A stretch of DNA of 64,000 nt from Lunatibacter salilacus (GCF_009797935.1 NZ_VOLC01000004.1:308988-372987), one strand, 5' to 3'; positions 35,824 to 45,625 are shown, numbered from the stretch's first letter. Notes: generated by a model not told the origin, from the letters alone. Translations and numbers: made by a program.

Positions 35824-38800
35824 ATGAAAAACATAGTACTTATACATGTACTCAACATGACCAAACGATTGATACCCATATTAATATTCCAATGTCTTTC
35901 GATGAGCATTTTACTTGCCGCAAACAGCGATGCAAAGCCTTCATCTAAAACGGATGCCGTATCTATAGCATCCGAAGAAGTGGATGTGGTAATTAGGGGA
36001 ACAGTGGTGGATTCTAACGGTCAGGGGCTACCAGGAGTGACGGTATCCGTTCCGGGTACATCCATAGGCACCGCCACGGATATGGAAGGAAATTATAGCA
36101 TTTCTGTTAGTGAAGGCGCTACCTTGGTTTTTTCATTCATCGGCTTTGAAAGTCAGCGGGTCGCCATAGGAGACCGCAGCGTAATAGACATCACACTACT
36201 CGAGGATATGTCCTCTTTGCAGGAAGTGGTTGTGATGGGGTATGGAACCCAAATTCAAAGGGAGGTAACGGGTTCTGTGGCAACGCTTGAAGCAACCCAA
36301 CTTCAAGATCAGCCCGTGGGTCAATTTACCCAAAAGCTTCAAGGAAGGCTGGCCGGAGTACAGATCAGTCAGGCGTCGGGTACCCCGGGTGGCGGAATGG
36401 CTATTCGGATTAGAGGAGCTGCTTCCATCAATGCGGGAAACAACCCTTTGTATGTTGTTGATGGTTTTCCCATAGTGGGAGATATCAATAATATAAATCC
36501 AAATGAAATAGAAAGTTTCTCAGTCCTGAAAGGTGCATCTGCCGCCGCCTTATATGGATCCCGTGCCGCTAATGGTGTTGTTCTTATCACAACCAAACAA
36601 GCTAAATCCGGGCAGACATCCATTCAGGTAAATGTAATTCAGGGAGTCACCCAGGTCCCGCAAAGAGGAAGAGCCAACCTAATGAATGCCAGAGAGTTTC
36701 TTGAGGATAGGAAGGCGATTTATGAAGATAAAATAAGATATGAAGGATTTACCGGGGGTATTCCCGAACTCTACCAAAATCCCGAATCCTATAACGGACC
36801 TGATACCAATTGGTATGAGGAGTTGCTTCAAGGTGGTACTCAGAACAGCTATAACCTTTCGTTTTTAGCAAACAAAGACAATTTTAGTTCGGCTACCACA
36901 CTCGGTTATTTTGAAGAAAAGGGAGTTGTCATCAATACAGGTTTTAATCGGTTCTCCCTTCGTACAAACAACGAATACCAAATTAACGAGAACATCCGTG
37001 TAGGCGTGAATTTAGCTCCAACCTACCAAACCAGTAAAAATGCAGCGACGGACGGTTATTATCAGATATTGTATTCAGCCCTAATTACCCCACCCATCTT
37101 TTCACCGGATGATGTGGATGCAAATGGCAATCAGAAAATAAATTTTACAGGACCGGGTTTGTTTACCTTCCCCAACTGGAAGAAAACAATGTTGGAAACC
37201 CAAGACCGATCAGCAACCGTTAGGCTTTTGTCAAACGCATATTTCGAGGCAGATTTTCTTACCAACTTCACCTTCAAAAGTTCTGCTTCCGTTGATTTGG
37301 GGGCAAGTAAGCGAAGGGTTTTCAATCCGTCAACCGCAGGTGGGATTTTCTCCCCGCCGCCAAAGCTGGCTACCGGTTCTTACAGCACGCAAACTTACGA
37401 TTCTTGGCTTACCGAAAATACCCTGAACTATAATAAAAGCTTTAATGATCATTCTTTGGATGTTATTGCTGGGTATTCAGCTCAGAAATATAGTATGGAG
37501 AACAACGTATTGACAGGCACTAGTTTTCCCGACGATGAAGTGAGTTGGATTGATGCGGCGGCTATACGGTATGGAAATAACAACATGTCTGAGTGGTCTC
37601 TGCTCTCTGGATTTAGCCGAATAAACTATAATTATAAAGGTAAATACTTGTTGTCAGTATCTGCAAGACGAGACGGATCCTCCCGTTTCGGTTCGGAAAA
37701 TAGATGGGGAACTTTCCCCGCGGTTTCAGCGGGATGGATCCTATCCGACGAAAGCTTCGCAATGGATTGGTCAAGTGTTAGTTATCTGAAATTAAGGGCT
37801 GAATATGGTCACGCCGGTAATTTTAACATAGGCAATTACAGTCAGTTTGGAAATATATCCTCTACGAATTATGTGTTTGCCAACTCCCTTGCTCAGGGAA
37901 GAAGCCCCGTATCCATTGGCAATCCGTTTCTAACTTGGGAAACAACCGTGGGAACAGATGTAGGAATGGACATTGGTTTACTTGATGATCGTATTTCTTT
38001 GGTGTTGGACTTTTATGACAAAAGAACCACCAATATGCTATACCAAGTAGATATACCTTATGGAGCAGGCTTTCCAAATATTCAGGACAATATCGGAGAG
38101 TTTCATTTTTGGGGATATGAATTCGGGATTAATGCGAGTGTAATTCGAAGTGAATTGTTTACTTGGAACTCTGATTTCAACATATCCTTCAACAGAAACA
38201 AAGTAATACAATTAGGAACCAACAATACCCCCATCGGCGGCATTGGGAATTATTCATCTACCATTTGGAAGACCGAGGTTGGCCAGCCTATTGGACAGTT
38301 CTACGGATATATTTTTGATGGTATTTACAAGACGCAAGAGGAGTTTGATTCACAACCCAAGCACGTGACTTCTAGAGTCGGTACTATTCGATACAAAGAC
38401 GTCAATGAAGACGGTATCATCGATGTTGATGATAAAACATATATTGGCAATCCCAATCCAAAGTTTTTTTTTGGATTTAATAACAGTTTTAGTTACAGAA
38501 ACTTTGACATGAATATCGTGATGGCGGGGTCTTACGGTGGCAAGATGTACTATGCGCTAGCGGAATGGTCAGAAACGTTGGAAGGGATTTTCAATGTAGA
38601 GAAGTATATGGCAAACCGATGGAGATCACTTGATGATCCGGGAGATGGTATAATCGGTAGGTCATTATCAGGTACGACCGAGTTTCCAAGAAACGTCCAA
38701 GATAGGCTCGCTTTGGATGCGTCTCATTTGACTGTTAAAAACATTACTATTGGGTATACGCTGCCTCAATTTAACAAGCATTTGAAATCTGCCAGAATTT

Positions 38801-38955
38801 TCGCCAGTATTCAGCAGGCCTTGGTTTTGACAAGGTATAAGGGAGCAAATCCGGAATCAAGTTGGCAAGGATTAAACGGTTTGCAAGAAGGAGTTGATGT
38901 GAGCCCTTACCCCATTCCGAGGACCTATGCTTTAGGTGTAAATTTTAATTTTTAA
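35824..38955 (+). CDS. SusC/RagA outer-membrane transporter without STN domain (SusC2)
   Basis: A 1,043-residue SusC. Its signal peptide, regulatory module and first plug residues are nearly identical to SusC1, but residues Gln38-Lys118 of SusC1, exactly the STN domain, are missing: LLAANSDA joins directly to KPSSKTDAV. Downstream of VVVMGYGT it is a different SusC lineage (plug REVTGSVATLEATQLQDQP; GAAALYGSR-like segment; barrel ending LGVNFNF). Without STN it cannot signal to FecR, so it should import without inducing the sigma factor. SusD2 follows 18 nt downstream. Confidence 0.95.
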   Translation: MKNIVLIHVLNMTKRLIPILIFQCLSMSILLAANSDAKPSSKTDAVSIASEEVDVVIRGTVVDSNGQGLPGVTVSVPGTSIGTATDMEGNYSISVSEGATLVFSFIGFESQRVAIGDRSVIDITLLEDMSSLQEVVVMGYGTQIQREVTGSVATLEATQLQDQPVGQFTQKLQGRLAGVQISQASGTPGGGMAIRIRGAASINAGNNPLYVVDGFPIVGDINNINPNEIESFSVLKGASAAALYGSRAANGVVLITTKQAKSGQTSIQVNVIQGVTQVPQRGRANLMNAREFLEDRKAIYEDKIRYEGFTGGIPELYQNPESYNGPDTNWYEELLQGGTQNSYNLSFLANKDNFSSATTLGYFEEKGVVINTGFNRFSLRTNNEYQINENIRVGVNLAPTYQTSKNAATDGYYQILYSALITPPIFSPDDVDANGNQKINFTGPGLFTFPNWKKTMLETQDRSATVRLLSNAYFEADFLTNFTFKSSASVDLGASKRRVFNPSTAGGIFSPPPKLATGSYSTQTYDSWLTENTLNYNKSFNDHSLDVIAGYSAQKYSMENNVLTGTSFPDDEVSWIDAAAIRYGNNNMSEWSLLSGFSRINYNYKGKYLLSVSARRDGSSRFGSENRWGTFPAVSAGWILSDESFAMDWSSVSYLKLRAEYGHAGNFNIGNYSQFGNISSTNYVFANSLAQGRSPVSIGNPFLTWETTVGTDVGMDIGLLDDRISLVLDFYDKRTTNMLYQVDIPYGAGFPNIQDNIGEFHFWGYEFGINASVIRSELFTWNSDFNISFNRNKVIQLGTNNTPIGGIGNYSSTIWKTEVGQPIGQFYGYIFDGIYKTQEEFDSQPKHVTSRVGTIRYKDVNEDGIIDVDDKTYIGNPNPKFFFGFNNSFSYRNFDMNIVMAGSYGGKMYYALAEWSETLEGIFNVEKYMANRWRSLDDPGDGIIGRSLSGTTEFPRNVQDRLALDASHLTVKNITIGYTLPQFNKHLKSARIFASIQQALVLTRYKGANPESSWQGLNGLQEGVDVSPYPIPRTYALGVNFNF

Positions 38956-38973
38956 TCAGTTAACGATAAGAAA

Positions 38974-40506
38974 ATGAAAAAGATAATAATCATTCTCATC
39001 ACAGTCATCATTTCTTCATGCTCCGATGATTTTTTGAATTTGGTTCCTGAAAGTTCCATTACCTCCGGGAATTTCTACAAAACAGAAGCGCATTTTGATC
39101 AAGCACTAGTAGGGGCCTATGCATCCGTAAGAGCGGCTAAAGGCTCTGTAGCGGCATGGGTCATGGGTGAAATGAGATCGGATAACACACATATGGAATT
39201 TAACATAACCAATCGGGGACCTCAATATATAGAAAGAGAGTACACGGATTTCTTTATGGATGATGTCAATAGCGGTTTAGTAGCAAATATGTATAATTCA
39301 TGCTATGTAGGTATTGGAAGAACCAATGAGATTTTGGCATCGGTTCAAGAAGGCTCTTTTTCCCAAGAGTCCAAGGACAGGATTCACGGCCAGGCAAGTT
39401 TTTTGAGGGCGTTGTTCTATTTCGATTTAGTCCGATTTTTTGGCGGTGTTCCTTTATATCTTTCGCCAGTTAGGGGTGCCGGAGACGCTTATCTTCCTAG
39501 ATCCACAACCAATGAAGTGTATCAGGCAATCATCAGCGATCTCGAAATTGCTATTCAAAAGCTAGGCCGTCCTTCATTTCCCCAAAGTGGCCGGGCAAAC
39601 GAAGGTTCCGCTAGGATGCTACTTGCGGATGTTTATTTGACGCTAAAAGATTACCCCAAGGCGGAAACTGAGCTCCAGCAGGTTTTGGGGATGGGTTACT
39701 CCCTGTTGGATGATTATGAGGATGTCTATCGGTTAAATAACAAGAATAGTGTTGAATCTATTTTTGAGATTCAATATCAGCAGGGTAATCAAGGTCAACA
39801 GAGCGATTTTCTTTATCCGTTTATACCCCTTTCTGCTGATGTTAGTTTGATTACAGGAATTCCTTCACAAAACCTTCAAGGAGGAGGATGGAATACACCT
39901 ACCTTCGAAATGATTGACGCCTATGAAGATGGGGATCTACGGTTAGATGCCTCAATTGGAATTGTTGAGGGTACGGGACAGATCGGAAATATGTTTATTG
40001 ATGAGTTTAAAAGTCCGATTAATTATACACCCACACCCGGTAAGCGGACATATCCCTTCATTAAAAAATACATGAATCCGCATTCCTTGGAGCGGAACAC
40101 AGATGATAATTTCCCTATTTATCGCTTTGCGGAAGCACTTCTCTCAATGGCGGAAGTCTTGAATGAACAAAATAGGTCTTCCGATGCTATTCCTTATTTG
40201 AACCAAGTTAGGTCTAGGGCTGGTTTAGATCCTGTCAATGAGACAAATAAGGACCTGTTACGAGAAATAATTGCCCATGAAACCCGAATTGAATTGGCTT
40301 TTGAAAATAAAAGGTGGTTGGATTTGGTTCGAACAGATAAAGCTATTGAAGTCATGAATCAAAATGGGGAATACCTAAAGGAGTTTTATTCCGGAGAGTC
40401 ATATATTCCTGAAATGAGCTATAATGTCACTCCGGAGCGGTTGTTGTTTCCTATTCCGCTTAGAGAAATCCGTATTGGCGACTTGGAGCAAAACCCGGGT
40501 TATTAA
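38974..40506 (+). CDS. SusD/RagB nutrient-binding lipoprotein (SusD2)
   Basis: A 510-residue lipoprotein with lipobox ISSC (Cys about residue 16), SusD N-terminal DDFLNLVPESSITSGNFYKTEAHFDQAL, the LRALFYFDLVRFFGGVPLYL helix and the C-terminal YRFAEALLSMAEVLNE ... HETRIELAFENKRWLDLVRT ... FPIPLREI ... QNPGY. It pairs with SusC2. It is clearly diverged from SusD1, so only the 5' end of susC was duplicated, not the whole pair. Confidence 0.96.
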   Translation: MKKIIIILITVIISSCSDDFLNLVPESSITSGNFYKTEAHFDQALVGAYASVRAAKGSVAAWVMGEMRSDNTHMEFNITNRGPQYIEREYTDFFMDDVNSGLVANMYNSCYVGIGRTNEILASVQEGSFSQESKDRIHGQASFLRALFYFDLVRFFGGVPLYLSPVRGAGDAYLPRSTTNEVYQAIISDLEIAIQKLGRPSFPQSGRANEGSARMLLADVYLTLKDYPKAETELQQVLGMGYSLLDDYEDVYRLNNKNSVESIFEIQYQQGNQGQQSDFLYPFIPLSADVSLITGIPSQNLQGGGWNTPTFEMIDAYEDGDLRLDASIGIVEGTGQIGNMFIDEFKSPINYTPTPGKRTYPFIKKYMNPHSLERNTDDNFPIYRFAEALLSMAEVLNEQNRSSDAIPYLNQVRSRAGLDPVNETNKDLLREIIAHETRIELAFENKRWLDLVRTDKAIEVMNQNGEYLKEFYSGESYIPEMSYNVTPERLLFPIPLREIRIGDLEQNPGY

Positions 40507-40516
40507 GCTAATAGTA

Positions 40517-40642
40517 CCTAAAATCCGTAAACCTTCCAGGTTTTGTTGATAATCAGCTAGTTGTTCAAATTTAATGGGTGAAACCTGGAAAGTTTTTCTT
40601 CTTTTGTATCATCTGGTTAAAGGAAGTACTGCGGATTTTAGG
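40517..40642. repeat. MITE-like element, copy C (full length, with apparent target duplication)
   Basis: 126 bp. Perfect 11-bp terminal inverted repeats CCTAAAATCCG (40517-40527) and CGGATTTTAGG (40632-40642) are flanked on both sides by TAGTA (40512-40516 and 40643-40647), which looks like a 5-bp target duplication. The inner arms AACCTTCCAGGTTTT and AAACCTGGAAAGTTTT can form a large stem. No coding capacity. Copies or fragments occur at 10803, 23649, 44606 and 47769. Confidence 0.85.
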
Positions 40643-40741
40643 TAGTATCTTTGTATAGTTAGGCTAATTAATACCTTTCTAATGAGGATTATAGGTAAAT
40701 TTATTGCTACTTTCGAAAGATTCGATCATTAAAGAATCATC

Positions 40742-43078
40742 ATGTACTTACAGTTTTATCGTAATTATATCGCTCTTTTCCTTACCCTTAGTTTCTTTGC
40801 ATCCTGCACAGAAAACAGGAGTGGAATGTTCAATAGCAACTCCAATCTTCCCGACCAAATCAGTTACAATTTCCATATCCGTCCGATTCTTTCAGACAAT
40901 TGTTTTGCCTGTCATGGGCCGGATGCAAATAAACGGGAGGCAGGGTTACGGTTGGATATTGAAGATGAAGCGTTTAAAGTACTTGCGGAAAGCCCCGGAA
41001 AATATGGGCTGGTTCCGGGGAATCCGCATGAATCCCAGGTTTGGCAGCGCATCAATTCCTCTGATGAAAAGGAATTGATGCCACCACCTGAATCGAATTT
41101 AACGCTGACAGAGCACCAGAAAAATTTGATCCAAGCTTGGATCAAACAGGGAGCAATCTACGAGAAACACTGGGCATTTGTTCCCCCGGTTAAGAAGGAA
41201 ATCCCTCAGGTTAAAAACAGCGAGTGGCCCAAAAATCCAATTGACTTCTTTGTGTTAAAAAAGCAGGAAGAATTGGGAGTAAAGCCAAATTCCGTGGCTA
41301 ATACCGAAAGGCTCCTTCGAAGGGTTAGCTTTGAACTCACCGGTTTGCCTCCTGATTTGGAAATGATGGAGGCCTACCTATCCGATGATAGGGAAGATGC
41401 TTACGAACAGTTAGTGGATAAACTGCTGGGACGCCCTGCTTTTGGGGAGCGGATGGCTGTTTTCTGGCTGGATGTAGCGCGATATGCCGATTCCTATGGG
41501 TACCAGTTGGACAACCTGCGTACGCAGTGGCCTTGGAGGGATTGGGTAATTCATGCCTTTAACGAAAACATTCCTTACGACACCTTTATCCGGTGGCAAT
41601 TGGCAGGAGACCTGCTTCCGAATCCTACTAAGGAACAGCTCCTGGCCACCGGATTTAACCGGAATCACAAAATCACTGAGGAAGGGGCAATTGATGAGGA
41701 GGAATATAGGGTTACCTATGTGGCTGACCGGACAAATACGCTGGGTAAGGCACTTCTTGGGATGACCATGGAATGTGCGGCCTGTCACGACCACAAATAC
41801 GATCCAATCTCCCAAAAGGAGTATTATCAGCTATTCTCGTTTTTCAACAATATTGACGAACGGAGGACAAGCACCACACCGATTGATCCATTGGTGGGTA
41901 CGCCGGCATCCTATGCCAAAAAACCCCTTATGGAGATCACGGATGAAGATGTACTGTCGGTACTTTCTTTTGTGAACAAGCAGGATACGTCAAAATTGAT
42001 TGTTTCCGTGATGGGAGAACTGGATACCTTGCGAAAAAACCACATTAGGGAACTAGGGATTTTTGATGCGTATGGGGAGGAGGTTTTTCCCGCGACACCA
42101 GAGGCTATTTTAAGTTTTCCACCATCAGCCCCTGCCAACCGGTTGGGGTTGGTGGATTGGCTATTTGATCCCAAAAACCCGCTTACGGCACGGGTTTTTG
42201 TCAACTTGGTTTGGAAGGATGTTTTCGGTCGGGGCATAGTCAATACACCCGGGGACTTCGGCATGCAGGGAGAACTTCCTAGCCATCCCGAATTACTGGA
42301 TTGGCTGGCAGTCGATTTTATGGAAAACGGTTGGGATATCAAGCGCTTGATGCGTCAATTGGTCACATCGGCCACCTACAGGCAATCCGTAATTTCCGAA
42401 GATGCGAACAGGGATACTGATCCGGATAATATTTATTACACCCGGTTTTCCAGAGGGCATTTGAAGGCGGAGTTTATCCGGGATATGCTATTGGCTTCCA
42501 GTGGGCTGTTGGTTAAAGAACTTGGTGGTCCCAGTGTCAAGCCTTACCAGCCTCCGGGATTGTGGGAGGGAGCCACGGCAGGAGGATCCACTTTGTCAGA
42601 ATACCATCAAGACCACGGGGATGCTCTCTATCGAAGGGGGCTCTATACCTTTGTGAAGCGTACCGTTCCTTCGCCATCCATGCTGATTTTTGACGCCAGT
42701 AACCGGGATCAATGCGAGGTAGAGCGGGGAAATACCAATACACCGCTTCAGGCATTGGTTATGATGAACGATCCAACGGTATTGGAGGCCGCAAGGGTAC
42801 TGGCCAGCAGGTTGTGGCTGGAGGAATCGGAGGTGTCGGAAAAGATCACCAAAGCCTTCAAACTGATTCTCTGTCGTACCCCAAAGGAAAAAGAGATCGC
42901 ATTGCTTTTGGGTTATTTCCAAAATCGAAAAGAAGCATCTGATGAAAAGAATGCCCGCGAGCTGCTTGCGGTGGGAGAGTATGACCTGGATGAGGAAGTT
43001 GATCCCATTGATACCGCCGCCCTGATGCAGGTGATAGCCACCTTGTATAATTTAGAAGAAACGATAAACCGATCATAA
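40742..43078 (+). CDS. Planctomycete-type cytochrome C / DUF1549 / DUF1553 lipoprotein
   Basis: A 778-residue lipoprotein (lipobox FFASC, Cys about residue 22). An N-terminal PSCyt1 haem-binding segment (FHIRPILSDNCFACHGPD, one CxxCH) comes first. DUF1549 follows (WPKNPIDFFVLKKQEELG ... FWLDVARYADSYGYQLDN ... MTMECAACHDHKYDPI, a second CxxCH), then C-terminal DUF1553 (NRLGLVDWLFDPKNPLTARVFVN ... DFGMQGELPSHPELLDWLA). Proteins of this type are most abundant in Planctomycetes and pair with DUF1501 proteins, as here. A redox role in polysaccharide or sugar-acid breakdown is inferred, not shown. Confidence 0.92.
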   Translation: MYLQFYRNYIALFLTLSFFASCTENRSGMFNSNSNLPDQISYNFHIRPILSDNCFACHGPDANKREAGLRLDIEDEAFKVLAESPGKYGLVPGNPHESQVWQRINSSDEKELMPPPESNLTLTEHQKNLIQAWIKQGAIYEKHWAFVPPVKKEIPQVKNSEWPKNPIDFFVLKKQEELGVKPNSVANTERLLRRVSFELTGLPPDLEMMEAYLSDDREDAYEQLVDKLLGRPAFGERMAVFWLDVARYADSYGYQLDNLRTQWPWRDWVIHAFNENIPYDTFIRWQLAGDLLPNPTKEQLLATGFNRNHKITEEGAIDEEEYRVTYVADRTNTLGKALLGMTMECAACHDHKYDPISQKEYYQLFSFFNNIDERRTSTTPIDPLVGTPASYAKKPLMEITDEDVLSVLSFVNKQDTSKLIVSVMGELDTLRKNHIRELGIFDAYGEEVFPATPEAILSFPPSAPANRLGLVDWLFDPKNPLTARVFVNLVWKDVFGRGIVNTPGDFGMQGELPSHPELLDWLAVDFMENGWDIKRLMRQLVTSATYRQSVISEDANRDTDPDNIYYTRFSRGHLKAEFIRDMLLASSGLLVKELGGPSVKPYQPPGLWEGATAGGSTLSEYHQDHGDALYRRGLYTFVKRTVPSPSMLIFDASNRDQCEVERGNTNTPLQALVMMNDPTVLEAARVLASRLWLEESEVSEKITKAFKLILCRTPKEKEIALLLGYFQNRKEASDEKNARELLAVGEYDLDEEVDPIDTAALMQVIATLYNLEETINRS

Positions 43079-43081
43079 GTG

Positions 43082-44539
43082 ATGGAAAGTGAAATTACCG
43101 AATATAGACTGAATCAGAACAGACGGAGATTTCTTTCCAAAATGAGTCTTGGCTTGGGGTCTGCTGCCTTGGGATCACTGCTGATGCCGGATCTGTTTAA
43201 TCGCTCCACAGATACTGACAGTCTTATTCAACCGGGCATACCCGATTTTGCCCCAAAGGCAAAGCGGGTAATTTACCTCTTCCAAAACGGCGCACCCTCC
43301 CAACTTGAATCCTTTGACTACAAACCGGGTTTGGAGAAAATGCTGGGACAGAACCTTCCGGATTCCGTCCGTGGAGGTCAGCGCTTAACCGGATTTACGG
43401 CAAACCAACCCGGAGGCTTGCCCTTGGTCGGGTCATTTACGGGATTTAAACAATACGGTGCTTCCGGCACCTGGGTAAGCGACCTATTTCCACATACCGC
43501 CAATATCGTAGACGATATTTGTATCGTCAAATCCATGCATACGGAAGCAATCAACCACGACCCCGCCCTTACTTTTTTCCAGACAGGTGCCCAGCAGGGT
43601 AACCGTCCGAGTTTTGGGTCTTGGCTGAGTTATGGATTGGGGAGTGAAAACAAAAACCTGCCGGCATTTACGGTATTGATTTCCAGAGGGAAGGGAAACA
43701 GTCAGGGTGTATATGCCAAGCTGTGGTCAAATGGCTTCCTGGATCCCATTCATCAGGGAGTGCAGTTTGGTTCCGGGGAGGATCCCGTCCTTTATTTGAA
43801 AGACCCGATCGGAATGAGTAGGGCAGACCGCAGGGAAATGCTGGACAATCTCGCCCAGATGAACCAATGGGCCTACGAGGAACTGCATGATCCGGAAATC
43901 AACGCCAAAATAAAGCAGTATGAAATGGCCTACCGGATGCAGGCAGCCGTTCCGGAAATTATGGACCTCAGCAAGGAACCCCAATCCGTTATCGATCTAT
44001 ACGGGGAAGACTGTCTGACTCCGGGCACCTTTGCGGCCAATTGCTTAATGGCCCGAAAGCTGTCTGAAGAAGGGGTACGATTTGTACAGCTTTACCATCA
44101 GGGATGGGACCAACATGTGAATTTGCCCAAGGAGATTACCGGACAGGCCAAAGACGTGGATCAGGCCTCTGCCGCCTTGGTGACGGACTTAAAGCAAAGG
44201 GGATTATTGGATGAGACGCTAGTTATTTGGGGTGGGGAATTTGGACGTACCTGTTTCAGTCAGGGGCCCATTGAAAAAGGAAATTACGGCAGGGATCACC
44301 ATCCGCGTTGCTTTAGTATGTGGATCGCCGGAGGCGGCGTAAAACCCGGATTGGTATACGGTGACACGGACGATTTTAGCTACAATATCATAAAAGACCC
44401 GGTACATGTCCATGATTTTCACGCCACCGTACTGCATCAGCTGGGCTTGGACCATGAAAAGCTTGTCTATAAGCATCTGGGCAGAAGGTTTAGACTCACC
44501 GATGTGGCCGGTAGGGTGGTGCATGATTTGTTGGGGTAG
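43082..44539 (+). CDS. DUF1501 domain protein with Tat signal
   Basis: A 485-residue exported protein. The N terminus NQNRRRFLSKMSLGLGSAALGSLL is a twin-arginine signal, consistent with export of a folded, metal-containing enzyme. The body is DUF1501, a sulfatase/alkaline-phosphatase-like fold: YLFQNGAPSQLESFDYKP, VIWGGEFGRTCFSQG, GRDHHPRCFSMWIAGGGVKPG. The ATG at 43082 lies 3 nt after the stop of the DUF1549 gene, so the two are one operon and probably one functional pair. Substrate unknown. Confidence 0.92.
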   Translation: MESEITEYRLNQNRRRFLSKMSLGLGSAALGSLLMPDLFNRSTDTDSLIQPGIPDFAPKAKRVIYLFQNGAPSQLESFDYKPGLEKMLGQNLPDSVRGGQRLTGFTANQPGGLPLVGSFTGFKQYGASGTWVSDLFPHTANIVDDICIVKSMHTEAINHDPALTFFQTGAQQGNRPSFGSWLSYGLGSENKNLPAFTVLISRGKGNSQGVYAKLWSNGFLDPIHQGVQFGSGEDPVLYLKDPIGMSRADRREMLDNLAQMNQWAYEELHDPEINAKIKQYEMAYRMQAAVPEIMDLSKEPQSVIDLYGEDCLTPGTFAANCLMARKLSEEGVRFVQLYHQGWDQHVNLPKEITGQAKDVDQASAALVTDLKQRGLLDETLVIWGGEFGRTCFSQGPIEKGNYGRDHHPRCFSMWIAGGGVKPGLVYGDTDDFSYNIIKDPVHVHDFHATVLHQLGLDHEKLVYKHLGRRFRLTDVAGRVVHDLLG

Positions 44540-44605
44540 TTGGGACATAGGGACTGAGAGAATTGGAGACTGAGAGACGGAAGACTGAGGGACTGAGTGG
44601 TAGAC

Positions 44606-44672
44606 AAACCCTCCAGGTTTTTAAGACGTTCAGCCAGTAGAATAGACAAAATGATTGAAACCTAGAAAGCTT
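44606..44672. repeat. MITE-like element, copy E (core only)
   Basis: AAACCCTCCAGGTTTTT (from 44606) and GAAACCTAGAAAGC (to 44670) are the two arms of the element at 40517, with a similar-length loop. Both terminal inverted repeats are missing, and it is the most decayed of the five copies. Confidence 0.5.
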
Positions 44673-44702
44673 ATTCTTTTCAAAAAACAAAAGAATAGTC
44701 CG

Positions 44703-44798
44703 ATGATTGTAATGAGAGAGGGAAAAATTACAGCCGTAGATCCAAACGATATGGAACCCATAACTATGTATAAGCGTAATGGTGGTTCGACTGAGTAA
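44703..44798 (+). CDS. Possible 31-residue peptide or gene relic
   Basis: A short open frame (MIVMREGKITAVDP...) with polar, protein-like composition, embedded in low-complexity repeats. It has no recognised family and no consensus promoter. It may be a remnant of a lost gene and not an expressed peptide. Confidence 0.2.
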   Translation: MIVMREGKITAVDPNDMEPITMYKRNGGSTE

Positions 44799-44976
44799 TT
44801 GGGAGATTTAGGTGTTGGGAGAAAGAGAGACTTAGGGACTGAGTTCATCAACCTATCGACCTACTTGGAGACTGAGGGATTGGGAGATTTAGGGTCTAAG
44901 AGACAGAGTTCATCAACCATCAACTTATCAACCTATAAACCAATCAACCCATCAACAATATTGTTATCTTAGAAAT

Positions 44977-45588
44977 ATGAAAAGCGAGGAAACCCCCGAT
45001 GAAGAGAAATTACCTTTTACCGAATCCGGCAGGTACACTTACGCAGATTATCTCAAATGGGAAATTGACGAAAGGGTGGAGCTTATCAAAGGCAAGGTCT
45101 TTCGCTTTGGAATTGCCGCACCCCGGAGAATCCACCAGGAAATCTCGGGTAGGGTGGCTGTCAAACTCTTTACGTTTCTTAAAGGAAAAACCCCCGAAGT
45201 CTACACCGCACCCTTCGACGTACGCCTGTCAAAGAAATCCCTAAAAAACGAAGACGTGGATACGGTGGTCCAACCTGATATCAGCGTGTTTTGTGATAGG
45301 AATAAATTGGATGACTTTGGAGGCATTGGTGCGCCCGACCTGATTATCGAGATCCTCGCTCCCGGTGACAACAAAAAGGAGCTGCAGGACAAATATGACC
45401 TTTACAAAGAATTCGGGGTGAAGGAATACTGGATTATCCACCCAGTAGAACAGACCCTGTTTACATACACGCTTGTGGAAGGAAAGTATATCCCCTCAAA
45501 ACTTTTTACGTCTGGAGATTTTATTGAATCCAAAGCCGTCGAGGGGTTTCGACTGGATTTAGATTATGTGTTTGCGGAATTGGATTAA
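44977..45588 (+). CDS. Uma2 family nuclease-fold protein
   Basis: A 203-residue Uma2 (DUF820) protein of the PD-(D/E)xK superfamily. It shows YTYADYLKWEIDERVELIKGKVF at the N terminus, PDISVFCDRNKLDDFGGIGAPDLIIEILAPG with the conserved Asp and Glu, and K at DKYDLYKEFGVKEYWIIHP. Such proteins are widespread in cyanobacteria and Bacteroidota and are annotated as putative endonucleases; the biological target is not established. It is followed by the MazEF pair on the same strand, but the TAnnTTTG promoter between them suggests separate expression. Confidence 0.88.
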   Translation: MKSEETPDEEKLPFTESGRYTYADYLKWEIDERVELIKGKVFRFGIAAPRRIHQEISGRVAVKLFTFLKGKTPEVYTAPFDVRLSKKSLKNEDVDTVVQPDISVFCDRNKLDDFGGIGAPDLIIEILAPGDNKKELQDKYDLYKEFGVKEYWIIHPVEQTLFTYTLVEGKYIPSKLFTSGDFIESKAVEGFRLDLDYVFAELD

Positions 45589-45625
45589 GAATTGAATTCG
45601 AGCAATTTTTTCCTAATTAACTTTT

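Larger units (their letters stand above)
44540..44976. repeat. Low-complexity degenerate repeat region
   Basis: Most of this 437-nt gap is built of loose variants of GGGACTGAGAGA / GGGAGATTTAGG and of TCATCAACC / TTATCAACC, for example at 44540-44600 and 44805-44960. It also holds a MITE core (44606) and one short open frame (44703). The purine-rich units drift in length and are not a regular tandem array. No promoter with consensus boxes is obvious before the Uma2 gene. Confidence 0.6.

Noticed and set aside
41411..41815. 134-codon minus-strand open frame inside the DUF1549 gene
   Set aside because: Antisense to conserved DUF1549 motifs; no family features.
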